From Shewanella mesophila (lineage in GTDB: Bacteria; Pseudomonadota; Gammaproteobacteria; Enterobacterales; Shewanellaceae): 64,000 nucleotides of DNA. Position numbers and translations under genes: made by a program. The stretch covers positions 2,356,001-2,420,000 of the forward strand of contig NZ_CP080421.1 in the NCBI RefSeq assembly GCF_019457515.1. Direction: 5' to 3'. Numbering within the stretch: the first letter of the stretch is position 1; every line of letters starts with the position of its first letter. Shown here piece by piece: positions 38,702 to 47,596 of this stretch. A model generated the notes under the pieces. The model saw nothing but the letters and a program-made list of their open reading frames with translations. It was not told the DNA's origin and made no database searches.

Positions 38702-38721
38702 CAATTGACACACCGTGAGTT

Positions 38722-38853
38722 ATGGTTTTAGAAATGTTACCAAATAATCAAACTCGCCAGACGCTACTAAAAATGAGGAGCACCATATCAGAACAATTAC
38801 CCAGCAAGCTAAAACCACATTTTGCTCACTTTAATGAGAAAGCGAAGGACTAG
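38722..38853 (+). CDS. small ORF, possible gene remnant
   Basis: A 43-codon frame from ATG 38722 to TAG 38853, starting 21 bp after repeat copy 2 and overlapping the end of ycgN on the other strand by four bases. The translation is protein-like ([20 protein letters not shown] then [15 protein letters not shown]) but not recognised. GAG lies close upstream. It may be a genuine small gene, a 3' remnant of a gene cut by the element, or chance. Confidence 0.25.
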   Translation: MVLEMLPNNQTRQTLLKMRSTISEQLPSKLKPHFAHFNEKAKD

Positions 38854-39290
38854 TCGCTGTCCTTCAGAGGCCATAGCACAATGTGATCTTCTAGGTATTT
38901 CACCTTATCTTCATTAATCACTTTATTTCGGGTCGACATCCCTAAATCATGCATAGCCTGCTTACTCCCTTGGAGCAGAGGGTGCCAACTAGGCAACTCC
39001 CTTCCCAAATATAGACGGCGATAGGCGCAGCTGTCGGGTAACCAAGTCAATTGCGAGACATTATCGGGAGTCACTTTCGTGCAGCTAGGGACAAAACTAA
39101 ATCGTTGCTCATAATGCTGACATTGACAGTCTTTAATATCTAGTAGTTTACACGCAGCATTGGTGTAATAAAGCTGCTCAGTTTCATCATCAATGATTTT
39201 ATTGAGACAACACTTGCCACATCCATCACACAGTTGTTCCCACTCATGGGCACTCAGCTCAGCTAAGCTTTTATCTTTCCAAAACGACAT
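38850..39290 (-). CDS. ycgN: YcgN, YkgJ-type cysteine cluster protein (UPF0260)
   Basis: A 146-residue protein of the UPF0260 family. Cysteines cluster in [12 protein letters not shown] (about 20-31), KDCQCQHY (about 54) and later PSCTKV and DSCAYRR, consistent with metal or Fe-S binding. Function is unknown. ATG 39290 has GAGAAAG upstream. It is close to ycgL and minC, as in enterics (ycgL/ycgN next to minC). Its 3' end can form a hairpin GAAGGAC/GTCCTTC. Confidence 0.88.
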   Translation of the reverse strand: MSFWKDKSLAELSAHEWEQLCDGCGKCCLNKIIDDETEQLYYTNAACKLLDIKDCQCQHYEQRFSFVPSCTKVTPDNVSQLTWLPDSCAYRRLYLGRELPSWHPLLQGSKQAMHDLGMSTRNKVINEDKVKYLEDHIVLWPLKDSD

Positions 39291-39306
39291 CTTTCTCTAA
39301 TTCTAT

Positions 39307-39329
39307 AAAAAAGCCTGCAATCGCAGGCT
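39307..39329 (-). terminator. intrinsic terminator of the MltB-like gene
   Basis: On the minus strand AGCCTGC-GATT-GCAGGCT is followed by TTTTTT. It lies 60 bp past the stop of the MltB-like gene and just before ycgN. Confidence 0.9.
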
Positions 39330-39388
39330 AGTTTACACTATTTAGGCCACACTCGGGACAACAAAGTCGACATTATCCAAAGTTCTAA

Positions 39389-40378
39389 CTAGTCAATTGC
39401 AGGATATTTTATGCGCTCCGATAGATAGGTTAACGATAACCCATAATAGTCAGATGAGTTCCACTTCAGCAAAGCGCGATAGTTATCATAAACAAGGTAC
39501 TTTCTACCCGTGATGCCATCGGGCATGATTAACGACACTTGCATCCCTTTCACCTTCGGCAAATCGGAACCATCAAAACGTCTCACCCCTAGCTCCTGCC
39601 ATTGCAAGAAAGGTTTTTGGGTCGCTAAACCAACAAGATCTTGCGAAATATCTTTAGGCACTTGTACCTGACGTCCCCATGTTCCCTCATCGTTCCAGCC
39701 TAATTGCTTTAAATAGTTGGCCGTCGATGCAAACGCATCTGCAAGATTATTCCAAATATCGATATTACCATCGCCATTTCCATCTTTGGCGTAAGTGGCA
39801 TAATCACTGGGTGAAAAATGGGGATAGCCCATTTTGCCTGACCAATTACTTTTAAGCCCAGAAAACTCAATATCGCTGCTCTGTAAAAGCTTCAGTCCAG
39901 CAATAAACTCTTTACGGTAGAACTCTTCGTTATCCCCTCGATAAGCATTAGAGGCGATCACAGTTAACACCGGATAATCACCGACATCGAGACCAAGAGA
40001 CGAAGTCATTCCCCATAGCGCGATCACAAATCGAGGTTGCACCTGATATTGCTTACCTAGACGCTCAAACTCGACTTTGTTCGCTTTATAGAGTGCTCTC
40101 GATTGCTCAACTAAAGGTTCAGACACTAAGGAAGACAGATAATGATCTAATGACTGCGGCGCGGATTGTTTGTCACTGACCAGCGCTTTCTTGAACAACT
40201 TAATGTTAGCGAATGATTTATCAACAAAGGCTTGGGATATCCCCTCTTTGAGTGCTTGCTGCCTTAATCCATCTAGATATTGTTCAAAACTCATCTCACT
40301 TTGGCTTGCCAAGGCTGCAGCACTGAGCTGCAATCCACTAAGTAGCAGAATTCCTAGTAAAATTTTTTTTAAAAACAT
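39389..40378 (-). CDS. MltB-like lytic transglycosylase homologue lacking the catalytic glutamate
   Basis: A 329-residue exported protein (signal peptide MFLKKILLGILLLSGLQLS, cleavage near ALA). The fold markers of MltB/SLT_2 are present: FVIALWGMTSSLG, the SGKMGYPHFSPSDYATYAKD block, and GDGNIDIWNNLADAFASTANYLKQLGW. In active relatives the first motif reads WG-(I/V/M)-E-(S/T); here Thr125 stands where the catalytic Glu should be, and the QFMPS block is HFSPS. It may bind rather than cut peptidoglycan. ATG 40378 with AGGA six bases upstream is chosen over TTG 40396. It lies 18 bp after ycgL and is probably co-transcribed. Confidence 0.8.
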   Translation of the reverse strand: MFLKKILLGILLLSGLQLSAAALASQSEMSFEQYLDGLRQQALKEGISQAFVDKSFANIKLFKKALVSDKQSAPQSLDHYLSSLVSEPLVEQSRALYKANKVEFERLGKQYQVQPRFVIALWGMTSSLGLDVGDYPVLTVIASNAYRGDNEEFYRKEFIAGLKLLQSSDIEFSGLKSNWSGKMGYPHFSPSDYATYAKDGNGDGNIDIWNNLADAFASTANYLKQLGWNDEGTWGRQVQVPKDISQDLVGLATQKPFLQWQELGVRRFDGSDLPKVKGMQVSLIMPDGITGRKYLVYDNYRALLKWNSSDYYGLSLTYLSERIKYPAID

Positions 40379-40396
40379 GCACAATCCTATTGCCAA

Positions 40397-40678
40397 CTAA
40401 TCCCGACTATAACCTATCTCTTTCTTGTACTCTTCGAGTAGATTAATCGGAGGTGGAGGTAACTGAAGATAATACCCCTTCTCTTCTAGTTCAACTTTTA
40501 CTTTATTTATATCGGCGATACCTAAATGTTGACGTTTATCAAGCGGTAAAATCATCACCAATTCCGGCGTGCCGAACATCGCCATTAACGCTTCAGGAAC
40601 GCGCTCAAAATCATTACGTTTTTCAATAAACAGATAGCTTTCCGCTTTCAATCGACTCTTATATACAGCACATATCAT
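40397..40678 (-). CDS. ycgL: YcgL domain protein
   Basis: A 93-residue YcgL-family protein (ICAVYKSRLKAESYLFIEKR at the start, KGYYLQLPPPPINLL near the end). Function unknown. It is divergent from minC, as in enterics. The ATG at 40678 gives the usual family N-terminus (M-x-CAVYKS); the frame continues to TTG 40705, which cannot be excluded because neither start has a clear ribosome-binding site. An extended -10-like TGTTATAGT on the minus strand lies near 40726-40734. Confidence 0.88.
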   Translation of the reverse strand: MICAVYKSRLKAESYLFIEKRNDFERVPEALMAMFGTPELVMILPLDKRQHLGIADINKVKVELEEKGYYLQLPPPPINLLEEYKKEIGYSRD

Positions 40679-40804
40679 ATTCGGTGAAATTTCCAGGTTA
40701 TTCAACTTGCCAGCAAATACCGCACACTATAACATGGTGGGTCAAGATTATAATAATATCTAACTGGCTTAGCTGGTTTATCTGATTAAAGAGCAAATTT
40801 AGGA

Positions 40805-41470
40805 ATGCAAAAACCTAGCCTCGAATTAAAAGGCTCCTCTTTTACGCTTTCAGTGCTGCATATCAACCATACCGACCTAAATAAGGTCGCTGCTGAGCTG
40901 GATAGCAAATTAGCCATCGCACCACAGTTTTTTCTTGGCGCTCCCCTCGTTGTTAATCTCAGTGCTATTACCGATCCCGATTATAATTTGGCTGGATTAA
41001 AAGACCTGCTCATCTCTCGAGAATTAGTCATAGTAGGCATTACCAGCGCACCGAGTGCCATAGCAAATCAAGCTAAAGAGCTTGGGCTGGCTATCATCAA
41101 ATCAGGCAAGCAGAGTTCCAACCAGCCACAGCTACCTAAAACGACCAAAATAGTTAAACAGAATATTCGATCCGGACAGCAGGTTTATGCGCAAAATGGC
41201 GACCTCATCATTATCGGTGCCGTCGGGAATGGTGCAGAAGTGATTGCAGATGGCAGCATACACATATACGGTAGTCTTAGAGGTAAAGCCATGGCGGGTG
41301 CCGGTGGCGACATCAATGCAGTCATTGTTGCCCAAACATTAGATGCTGAACTGGTATCTATCGCTGGGCAATATTGGCTAACAGAAAATCTACAGGCTCA
41401 TGCCTCGATTAAAAGCGGTTGTATTAGGCTTGACGGTGATAGCCTCACGGTTGAAGCGTTATCGCTATAG
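40805..41470 (+). CDS. minC: MinC septum-site determining protein
   Basis: A 221-residue inhibitor of FtsZ assembly. The N-terminal domain (about 1-100) is followed by a linker and the beta-helical C-terminal domain that binds MinD, with the conserved VRSGQQ-like [36 protein letters not shown] and AGAGGD blocks. It is the first gene of minCDE and divergent from ycgL. ATG 40805 follows AGG very closely; GAG lies further upstream. Confidence 0.95.
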   Translation: MQKPSLELKGSSFTLSVLHINHTDLNKVAAELDSKLAIAPQFFLGAPLVVNLSAITDPDYNLAGLKDLLISRELVIVGITSAPSAIANQAKELGLAIIKSGKQSSNQPQLPKTTKIVKQNIRSGQQVYAQNGDLIIIGAVGNGAEVIADGSIHIYGSLRGKAMAGAGGDINAVIVAQTLDAELVSIAGQYWLTENLQAHASIKSGCIRLDGDSLTVEALSL

Positions 41471-41494
41471 AAATTTAAAAGGACAGAATTAAAC

Positions 41495-42304
41495 ATGGCA
41501 CAAATCATTGTTGTCACCTCAGGTAAAGGCGGAGTGGGAAAGACCACTTCTAGTGCGGCTATCGCAACTGGGTTGGCGTTAAAAGGACACAAAACCGTCG
41601 TGGTCGATTTTGATATCGGACTACGTAACCTCGACCTTATCATGGGGTGTGAGCGACGTGTGGTTTATGACTTTGTCAATGTCATCAACGGCGAAGCTAA
41701 CCTCAATCAAGCCCTGATCAAAGATAAGCGTACCCCTAATCTATTTGTATTGCCTGCATCCCAGACTCGCGATAAAGATGCGCTTACCAAAGAAGGGGTT
41801 GGCACTGTTCTTAACAATCTCAGCAAAGATTTTGAGTACATCATCTGCGATTCGCCAGCGGGTATTGAGACAGGGGCGATGATGGCGCTCTACTTTGCCG
41901 ACATCGCGATTGTGACAACTAACCCAGAAGTCAGCTCAGTACGAGATTCAGATCGTATTCTCGGTATGTTACAAAGCAAATCTAAACGAGCTGAAGAAGG
42001 CTTAGAGCCGGTTAAAGAGTTTCTACTGTTGACCCGTTACTCCCCCACTCGCGTAGCTACAGGTGAAATGCTCAGTGTGGCCGATGTTGAAGAGATCTTA
42101 GCCATTCCGCTATTAGGCGTGATCCCAGAATCTCAAGCCGTACTTAAAGCGTCTAACTCAGGTGTGCCTGTGATCATGGATCAAGAAAGCGATGCAGGTA
42201 AAGCCTATAGCGATAGCGTAGCAAGATTAACCGGTGAAGAGGTCGAAATGCGCTTCCTTACCGAAGAGAAAAAGGGATTCTTGAAAAGGATATTTGGTAG
42301 CTAA
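41495..42304 (+). CDS. minD: MinD cell-division ATPase
   Basis: A 269-residue ParA/MinD-type ATPase. The deviant Walker A motif [10 protein letters not shown] (residues 9-18) has the signature Lys11, and the C-terminal GFLKRIFG amphipathic helix anchors it to the membrane. It recruits MinC and oscillates with MinE to place the septum. It starts 24 bp after minC and 2 bp separate it from minE. Confidence 0.96.
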   Translation: MAQIIVVTSGKGGVGKTTSSAAIATGLALKGHKTVVVDFDIGLRNLDLIMGCERRVVYDFVNVINGEANLNQALIKDKRTPNLFVLPASQTRDKDALTKEGVGTVLNNLSKDFEYIICDSPAGIETGAMMALYFADIAIVTTNPEVSSVRDSDRILGMLQSKSKRAEEGLEPVKEFLLLTRYSPTRVATGEMLSVADVEEILAIPLLGVIPESQAVLKASNSGVPVIMDQESDAGKAYSDSVARLTGEEVEMRFLTEEKKGFLKRIFGS

Positions 42305-42306
42305 TT

Positions 42307-42564
42307 ATGTCTCTACTCGATTATTTTAAAACGAAAAAAACACCGAGCACTGCGGTTACTGCCAAAGAACGACTGCAGATCATAGTTGCCCATCAACGGG
42401 GGGAGCGTGATGCGCCAGACTATTTCCCAGCGATGAAGCAAGAGATCATCGAAGTGATCCGTAAGTATGTGCAGATAGACACAGATCAAGTGTCAGTGCA
42501 GCTAGATCAAAACGATGACAACTTGTCGGTACTTGAGCTAAATGTCACGCTTCCAGAGAAGTAA
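42307..42564 (+). CDS. minE: MinE topological specificity factor
   Basis: An 85-residue protein that stimulates MinD ATPase. The anti-MinCD N-terminal region (LLDYF, then [17 protein letters not shown]) and the dimerisation domain ([26 protein letters not shown]) are intact. It follows minD by two bases and ends before a shared bidirectional terminator. Confidence 0.95.
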   Translation: MSLLDYFKTKKTPSTAVTAKERLQIIVAHQRGERDAPDYFPAMKQEIIEVIRKYVQIDTDQVSVQLDQNDDNLSVLELNVTLPEK

Positions 42565-42643
42565 CCGATAAAATCAGGGAGAACATACTCAGTTTTATTC
42601 TGAGAGGTTTATCTCTAGCGTGTTATCCCTAAACTCGCAAACT

Positions 42644-42669
42644 AAAAAAGCCCTCTTGAGGGCTTTTTT
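42644..42669. terminator. bidirectional terminator between minE and rnd
   Basis: AAAAAAGCCCTC-TT-GAGGGCTTTTTT, a perfect 12 bp stem with A-run and T-run on either side, between two convergent genes. Confidence 0.95.
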
Positions 42670-42681
42670 AGTTACTGTTTT

Positions 42682-43791
42682 TTATAGCTCAAGTTGCTTA
42701 AGCTTCTCTTCACTTAAGCTTGCGCGCCAACCGCAAAGTAACAAGGGGAGTTCCCCTGTCCTGCCTGCCCATTGCCACTGCAGAAACTCATGTATATGAC
42801 GCTTAGAACCGATAAGCTCCATAGGTACATCATGAGCTTCAGCGATTTCAGCAAGGCAATTTTTAATCGTCTTAAATGCCGATTTATAGCCTGGCTTTAG
42901 CGCTATTACATCGATAGCTTCCGGCAGATTGTCGAGATCCGCTGTCGCCATCACTGCAATAATGGCTTTGGAATGAACTCGTTTTTCCTGCTCGGTGAGT
43001 TCACTCATTTTGAAAATATCACCTGTGGTCTGTGGCTGTTTTTTTGCTAACGCAATCAAAGCATGATCTTTTATAACAAAACCTAGGGCTAAATCTTTAA
43101 CTAACGCCTTCTCTAATCGCCACTTCGCTAATACTTTTAAATAGGCCAATTGCTTAGGCGATAGCTGAAAACTGTTCTTCACCTTAAGATACGCATTGTC
43201 GCCATCGGGCTTATCGAGACGCCCTTGCGTCATGCGCTCACCCTCTTCATACAACCAAGCTAATCGCCCCGATGTTTGCAGTTTCTCTAATAATTGAGGA
43301 TATAGCTGGTAAAGATATTCGACATCGTTTGCGGCGTAGTGTAATTGTGCATCCGTTAACGGACGTTTGAGCCAATCGGTACGAGATTCGCCTTTATCTA
43401 AGGTGACGTTCAAACAGTGTTCAACTAATTTGGCGTAACCTAATCCGTGTCCTAAACCACAAAATGCGGCCGCAATTTGGCTATCAAACAAGACTTTAGG
43501 CTGGCAAGCACCATATTTTGCTAAGACTTCTAAGTCTTCGCTACATGAATGAAGTACTGAAACGATATCGTCTCGCTCTAATAATGCCCAAAAACCACTA
43601 AGATCACTCACAGCTAAAGGATCGATTAACGCCAATGTTTTACCATCATAGACTTGGATCAGTCCTAATCGCGCATAATAGGTACGTGTGCGAACAAATT
43701 CGGTATCTAATACCAGCACACTGGCTTTGCTATACTGCGCGACAAGCGAGCTTAAACTGGCATCATCATCTACATATTGAAACGTCAACAA
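42682..43791 (-). CDS. rnd: ribonuclease D
   Basis: A 369-residue DEDD exonuclease for 3' maturation of tRNA and small RNAs. Catalytic motifs are visible: VLDTEFVRTRTYY, the second Asp in LFDSQIAAAF, and HYAANDVEYLYQLY. HRDC-like domains follow. Start choice: GGAG directly abuts ATG 43797, but it is six bases from TTG 43791, and the protein then aligns with E. coli RNase D, which also starts at UUG. TTG 43788 is possible too. A terminator stands just upstream, so rnd probably has its own promoter or depends on read-through from fadD. Confidence 0.92.
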   Translation of the reverse strand: MLTFQYVDDDASLSSLVAQYSKASVLVLDTEFVRTRTYYARLGLIQVYDGKTLALIDPLAVSDLSGFWALLERDDIVSVLHSCSEDLEVLAKYGACQPKVLFDSQIAAAFCGLGHGLGYAKLVEHCLNVTLDKGESRTDWLKRPLTDAQLHYAANDVEYLYQLYPQLLEKLQTSGRLAWLYEEGERMTQGRLDKPDGDNAYLKVKNSFQLSPKQLAYLKVLAKWRLEKALVKDLALGFVIKDHALIALAKKQPQTTGDIFKMSELTEQEKRVHSKAIIAVMATADLDNLPEAIDVIALKPGYKSAFKTIKNCLAEIAEAHDVPMELIGSKRHIHEFLQWQWAGRTGELPLLLCGWRASLSEEKLKQLEL

Positions 43792-43816
43792 TCTCATCTC
43801 TCCAATTGATTCAGGC

Positions 43817-43848
43817 AAAAACAAAAGCCGACGATAAACGCCGGCTTT
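43817..43848 (-). terminator. intrinsic terminator of fadD
   Basis: Minus-strand stem AAAGCCGGCG-TTTAT-CGTCGGCTTT with one mismatch, followed by TGTTTTT. It lies 34 bp after the fadD stop and just upstream of the rnd start. Confidence 0.85.
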
Positions 43849-43881
43849 AAGTTAACCAAAATACGGTTTGTACCTAGTCGA

Positions 43882-45555
43882 TCACGCGGACTTGGCCTCG
43901 TCGCGTAACTCACGTCGTAAAATCTTACCAACGTTTGTCTTAGGTAGCTCATCCCTAAATTCTACCAGCTTAGGAATTTTATATCCCGTCAAATGATCAC
44001 GACAATGCTTAATTAATTGCTCTTCGGTTAAAGATCTATCAGAAGCAACTACAAATATCTTCACCAGCTCGCCACTCACTTCATGGGGAACGCCAACGGC
44101 GGCAACCTCAACGACCTTAGGATGAAGCGCAACAACCTCTTCAACCTCATTAGGAAATACGTTAAAACCCGATACTAAGATCATGTCTTTTTTTCTGTCG
44201 ACGATGAAGAAAAAACCCTTCTCATCCATATAGCCGATATCGCCCGTAGCAAGATAACCTTGCTCGTCAATAATTGAAGCCGTTTCTTCAGGGCGTTGCC
44301 AGTAGCCCTTCATGACTTGAGGCCCTTTAGCAAAAAGTTCACCCGTCTCGCCTTGGGCTAACACATTACCTTCGTCGTTTCTGACTTGCATATCGGTATT
44401 AGCCACAGGAAAACCAATGGATCCGTTATAACCGTCAAGGTTATAAGGACAGCAAGCCACCAGAGGCGAAGCTTCGGTCAAACCATAACCTTCGAGTAGT
44501 TTTGTCTTGGTGATCCCTTGCCATTTATCAGCCACGGCACGTTGCACCGCCATGCCACCGCCGATCGATAACTTAAGGTTAGAAAAATCCAACGCTTGAA
44601 ACTCTGCCGAGTTCACTAGCGCATTAAACAGGGTATTAACACCGGTTAAGGCGGTAAATGGATGTTTTTTCAGCTCTGACACAAATGCTGGAATATCTCT
44701 TGGATTGGTGATCAGTAGGTTGTTAGCACCTTTATGTAAAAATAGTAAGCAATTCACGGTTAATGCAAAGATGTGATACAGCGGCAAAGCGGTGACGACA
44801 AACTCTTTGCCATTAACCAGCAATGGAGAATATGACGCATCGGCCTGCAGCAAATTACTGACGATATTTCCATGGGTCAACATCGCGCCTTTAGAGACCC
44901 CGGTTGTTCCACCTGTATATTGCAAGAACGCAATATCATCGGCTTTGACCGTAGGTTTTACATATTGTAATCGACGCCCTGTCGATAGCGCTTTACGCAT
45001 TCCGATGGCATGAGGAAGATGATATTTAGGCACCATCTTCTTAATATATTTTACGACAAAATTAACTAAGGTACGCTTAGGCGCACTAAGAAGATCCCCG
45101 AGCCCAGTTAAGATCACACTCTCGACAGGTGTTTGGTCAACAACTTGCTCAAGCGTATTCGCAAAATTAGACACCACCACAATCGCTTTTGCACCTGAGT
45201 CATTCAGTTGGTGCTTTAGCTCTCTTGGGGTATAAAGTGGATTAACATTCACTACCACCATGCCCGCTCGCAAAATACCAAACAATGCAATTGGATATTG
45301 CAAAAGGTTAGGCATCATAATCGCGACGCGATCGCCCTTTTCTAACTTTAACTCGTTTTGAAGATAAGCGGCAAAGGCACGGCTGCGCTCTTCAAGCTTA
45401 CGATAAGTCAACGTGGCGCCCATATTCACAAACGCAGGTTGATCAGCATATTTCGTTACCGAGCGTTCAAATAGATCAATAAGCGAACTATATAACTTCT
45501 CGTCAATAACAGCGGGTACATCATCGGGTAGATTCTTCGTCCAAAGCTGTTCCAC
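43882..45555 (-). CDS. fadD: long-chain fatty acid-CoA ligase
   Basis: A 557-residue acyl-adenylate-forming enzyme that activates fatty acids during uptake. The AMP-binding P-loop [18 protein letters not shown], the YGLTEASP motif, the [23 protein letters not shown] motif and the C-terminal lysine region ([15 protein letters not shown]) are intact. It starts at GTG 45555, with AGGAG six bases upstream. It is upstream of rnd, the same order as in E. coli. A perfect 8 bp palindrome lies 34 bp before the start codon and may be an operator. Confidence 0.95.
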   Translation of the reverse strand: MEQLWTKNLPDDVPAVIDEKLYSSLIDLFERSVTKYADQPAFVNMGATLTYRKLEERSRAFAAYLQNELKLEKGDRVAIMMPNLLQYPIALFGILRAGMVVVNVNPLYTPRELKHQLNDSGAKAIVVVSNFANTLEQVVDQTPVESVILTGLGDLLSAPKRTLVNFVVKYIKKMVPKYHLPHAIGMRKALSTGRRLQYVKPTVKADDIAFLQYTGGTTGVSKGAMLTHGNIVSNLLQADASYSPLLVNGKEFVVTALPLYHIFALTVNCLLFLHKGANNLLITNPRDIPAFVSELKKHPFTALTGVNTLFNALVNSAEFQALDFSNLKLSIGGGMAVQRAVADKWQGITKTKLLEGYGLTEASPLVACCPYNLDGYNGSIGFPVANTDMQVRNDEGNVLAQGETGELFAKGPQVMKGYWQRPEETASIIDEQGYLATGDIGYMDEKGFFFIVDRKKDMILVSGFNVFPNEVEEVVALHPKVVEVAAVGVPHEVSGELVKIFVVASDRSLTEEQLIKHCRDHLTGYKIPKLVEFRDELPKTNVGKILRRELRDEAKSA

Positions 45556-45588
45556 TTGTCTCTCCTAAATCCCAAAGCAGAGTTAATC

Positions 45589-45606
45589 GTGAATGAACTC
45601 ATTCAC
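45589..45606. promoter_or_regulatory. palindrome upstream of fadD, possible operator
   Basis: GTGAATGA-AC-TCATTCAC, a perfect 8 bp palindrome with two central bases, typical in shape of TetR-family operators. It lies 34 bp before the fadD GTG. A second inverted repeat GTTTC-N6-GAAAC is at 45612-45627. The regulator is unknown; PsrA or another fatty-acid regulator is a guess. Confidence 0.4.
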
Positions 45607-45757
45607 AGATAGTTTCAAAACAGAAACCAAACACTGACTCATAAATATTGTAAGTAACACCTAAAAATCATACAGGCGTTTTAATTTTGAACATCATCAC
45701 ATAATTAGAGCAAAAATCCTAGATCAATTTATTCGTCAGACTAATATTCACTCTGAC

Positions 45758-46678
45758 TCAGGTCTGTTGACCTTTTTCGATGACTTTTGATGTTAAAAAA
45801 CCTTTGATTTCAGTCGCAACTTGCTCACTATTTCCCATGTGAAGATGATGATCACCTTCAAGTTCAACACGGGTTAAATTGTGATACCAAGACTGAACTC
45901 GCTCTGACACCTCTGATGTCAATCGATAACCATCCTTGCCAGAAATCAACAACACCTCTCCCTGATGGTCTCGCATAAGCCCTTGAACATGCTCAAATGT
46001 GAGTCGCATTGGCGAGTCTAATTTTAATCGAGGATCACTCCGCCAGCGGGCACCATTTTCAGTAACCTCTAAGTTACGTTCAATGAGTAAACGGCACCAC
46101 TGCATATCTAATCCCGTCAATCGATGCCGTGCTGCTACCGCTGAGTCAAGAGATACGTTTCGCGATAAACGACCTTCTGAGCGTAACCCTCGACCATGGT
46201 CTTGAAAACTCCGGGTTAGCCGCTGACGACTCTTAGTGGGATCTTCCACCAGCGGGCTTAATGCTTCAATAAAAATCCAATAAGGCACTTTATCTGCAAA
46301 TGCAGCGCTGTAAGCAGACGCAACAATGCCTCCTAAAGAGTGTCCGATAACGGCATAAATGGGTTTTACGGCAGCAATGGTTTCAATCAAGTGTTCTAAA
46401 TCATATAGATAATCAATCCAATGCAATGGATAATGACCCGGCCTGTGCTGGGAAAATCCATGTCCCGGCCAATCGACCGCTAACAATTGATAATCATCGA
46501 GGTACTTTGATAAAGGCTCAAAACTGTTGGCATTGTCAAGCCACCCATGGAGTGCTATCAGCAACGGCTTGTTATCGTCACCCCAAATACGTCCAGCTAA
46601 ACGAATATGAGGCAGCTCAATAACCACCTCATTTTCACGGCCGCAAGAGTGCCATAGCACACGGCTATTGTCAGGCAT
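45758..46678 (-). CDS. alpha/beta hydrolase
   Basis: A 306-residue cytoplasmic hydrolase. The oxyanion-region HGWLDN (about 44), the nucleophile elbow GHSLGG with Ser114, a later acid in LLISGKDGYRL and a C-terminal histidine in EGDHHLHMG form a complete catalytic set. Substrate unknown. It is seven bases downstream of the exported methyltransferase-like gene on the same strand; its ribosome-binding AGG overlaps that gene's stop region, so the two are probably co-transcribed. Confidence 0.85.
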   Translation of the reverse strand: MPDNSRVLWHSCGRENEVVIELPHIRLAGRIWGDDNKPLLIALHGWLDNANSFEPLSKYLDDYQLLAVDWPGHGFSQHRPGHYPLHWIDYLYDLEHLIETIAAVKPIYAVIGHSLGGIVASAYSAAFADKVPYWIFIEALSPLVEDPTKSRQRLTRSFQDHGRGLRSEGRLSRNVSLDSAVAARHRLTGLDMQWCRLLIERNLEVTENGARWRSDPRLKLDSPMRLTFEHVQGLMRDHQGEVLLISGKDGYRLTSEVSERVQSWYHNLTRVELEGDHHLHMGNSEQVATEIKGFLTSKVIEKGQQT

Positions 46679-46685
46679 ATAATGC

Positions 46686-47504
46686 CTACTTTTTCACAAA
46701 TTTTAACGTCATGCGATCGCTCTCACCTATCGCTAGATATTTTTCTTTATCTTGCTCACCTAAACGTAAACTCGGTGGCAATGTCCACACTCCTTTAGGA
46801 TAGTCTTTACTGTCTTTTGCGTTAGCATTAACTTCACTGCTTGCCACCAACTTAAAACCAGACTGCTCTGCAAGGGCTATCATCTCTTCTTGAACCATAT
46901 AGCCCGACTTGATCTCCATTCCGGGTTTAGCTCTGTGCTCTACCACGCCAAACACGCCACCGGGCTTAAGCACCTGATATGCCGCATCGAATACGTTCTC
47001 AAGTTGCTGCTTCATTGCCCAGTTATGCAGGTTTCTAAATGTCAGCACCACATCGGCGCTGTTATCGTCTCCAAGGGATGCTAGACGCGGGGGATCAAAT
47101 GCCAAAACAGAGGCATTACCTAAGGCAGTATTATTATCACTAATCCATTGCTGTAACGCTTTACCTAAACGAATTTGATATCCAGGTAAGGTAACCCCTT
47201 CTGGAGGGTTAGCATCGAAGTTTGCAGCAATATAATGGCCATCAGAGGCTAAATAGGGCGCCAAAATCTCTGCATACCAGCGTCCACCCGGCCACAGCTC
47301 GATAACGGTATCAGTCGGTTTAATATCAAAAAAGGATAGGGTTTCGCCGGGATGACGATAGACGTCTCGTTGAAGATTTGCCTCTTGGCGCAGCTCATTG
47401 CTGAGGGCTGCTGTCAATTTCGGGTCCATTCCGGTATGTGCATTTGCTATCGAGCCAAACAGCGACGGCACTAACAACGCAGCAATTAATGTCATTTTTT
47501 TCAT
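46686..47504 (-). CDS. exported methyltransferase-like protein, COG4798 type
   Basis: A 272-residue protein with an obvious signal peptide (MKKMTLIAALLVPSLFGSIANA-HT), so it should leave the cytoplasm. The body matches COG4798 predicted methyltransferases: the motif-I region reads VIELWPGGRWYAEIL rather than a standard glycine-rich loop, followed by VLTFRNLHNW and YQVLKPGGVFGVVEHR. SAM is not expected in the periplasm, so true methyltransferase activity is doubtful. ATG 47504 has GGGAG eight bases upstream. It is co-directional with the hydrolase 7 bp away. Confidence 0.82.
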   Translation of the reverse strand: MKKMTLIAALLVPSLFGSIANAHTGMDPKLTAALSNELRQEANLQRDVYRHPGETLSFFDIKPTDTVIELWPGGRWYAEILAPYLASDGHYIAANFDANPPEGVTLPGYQIRLGKALQQWISDNNTALGNASVLAFDPPRLASLGDDNSADVVLTFRNLHNWAMKQQLENVFDAAYQVLKPGGVFGVVEHRAKPGMEIKSGYMVQEEMIALAEQSGFKLVASSEVNANAKDSKDYPKGVWTLPPSLRLGEQDKEKYLAIGESDRMTLKFVKK

Positions 47505-47596
47505 TATAATTCTCCCTGATAAAACCCTAAAACTACCAGCCTAAGCTAATAAATAATATATAAATAAACAGCTAGTTACACTTTGTTATTTAGTCA

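Larger units (their letters stand above)
38118..38721. other. long gene-free stretch in the accessory patch
   Basis: 604 bp without a supportable gene. From left to right: a CACGAG/CTCGTG dyad at 38147-38166, probably in the promoter region of the DUF4145 gene; a 25-codon frame (PWGYFEATLRREGNV) near 38225-38300 without a start signal; nested inverted repeats at 38441-38556; and repeat copy 2 at 38568-38701. Confidence 0.55.
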
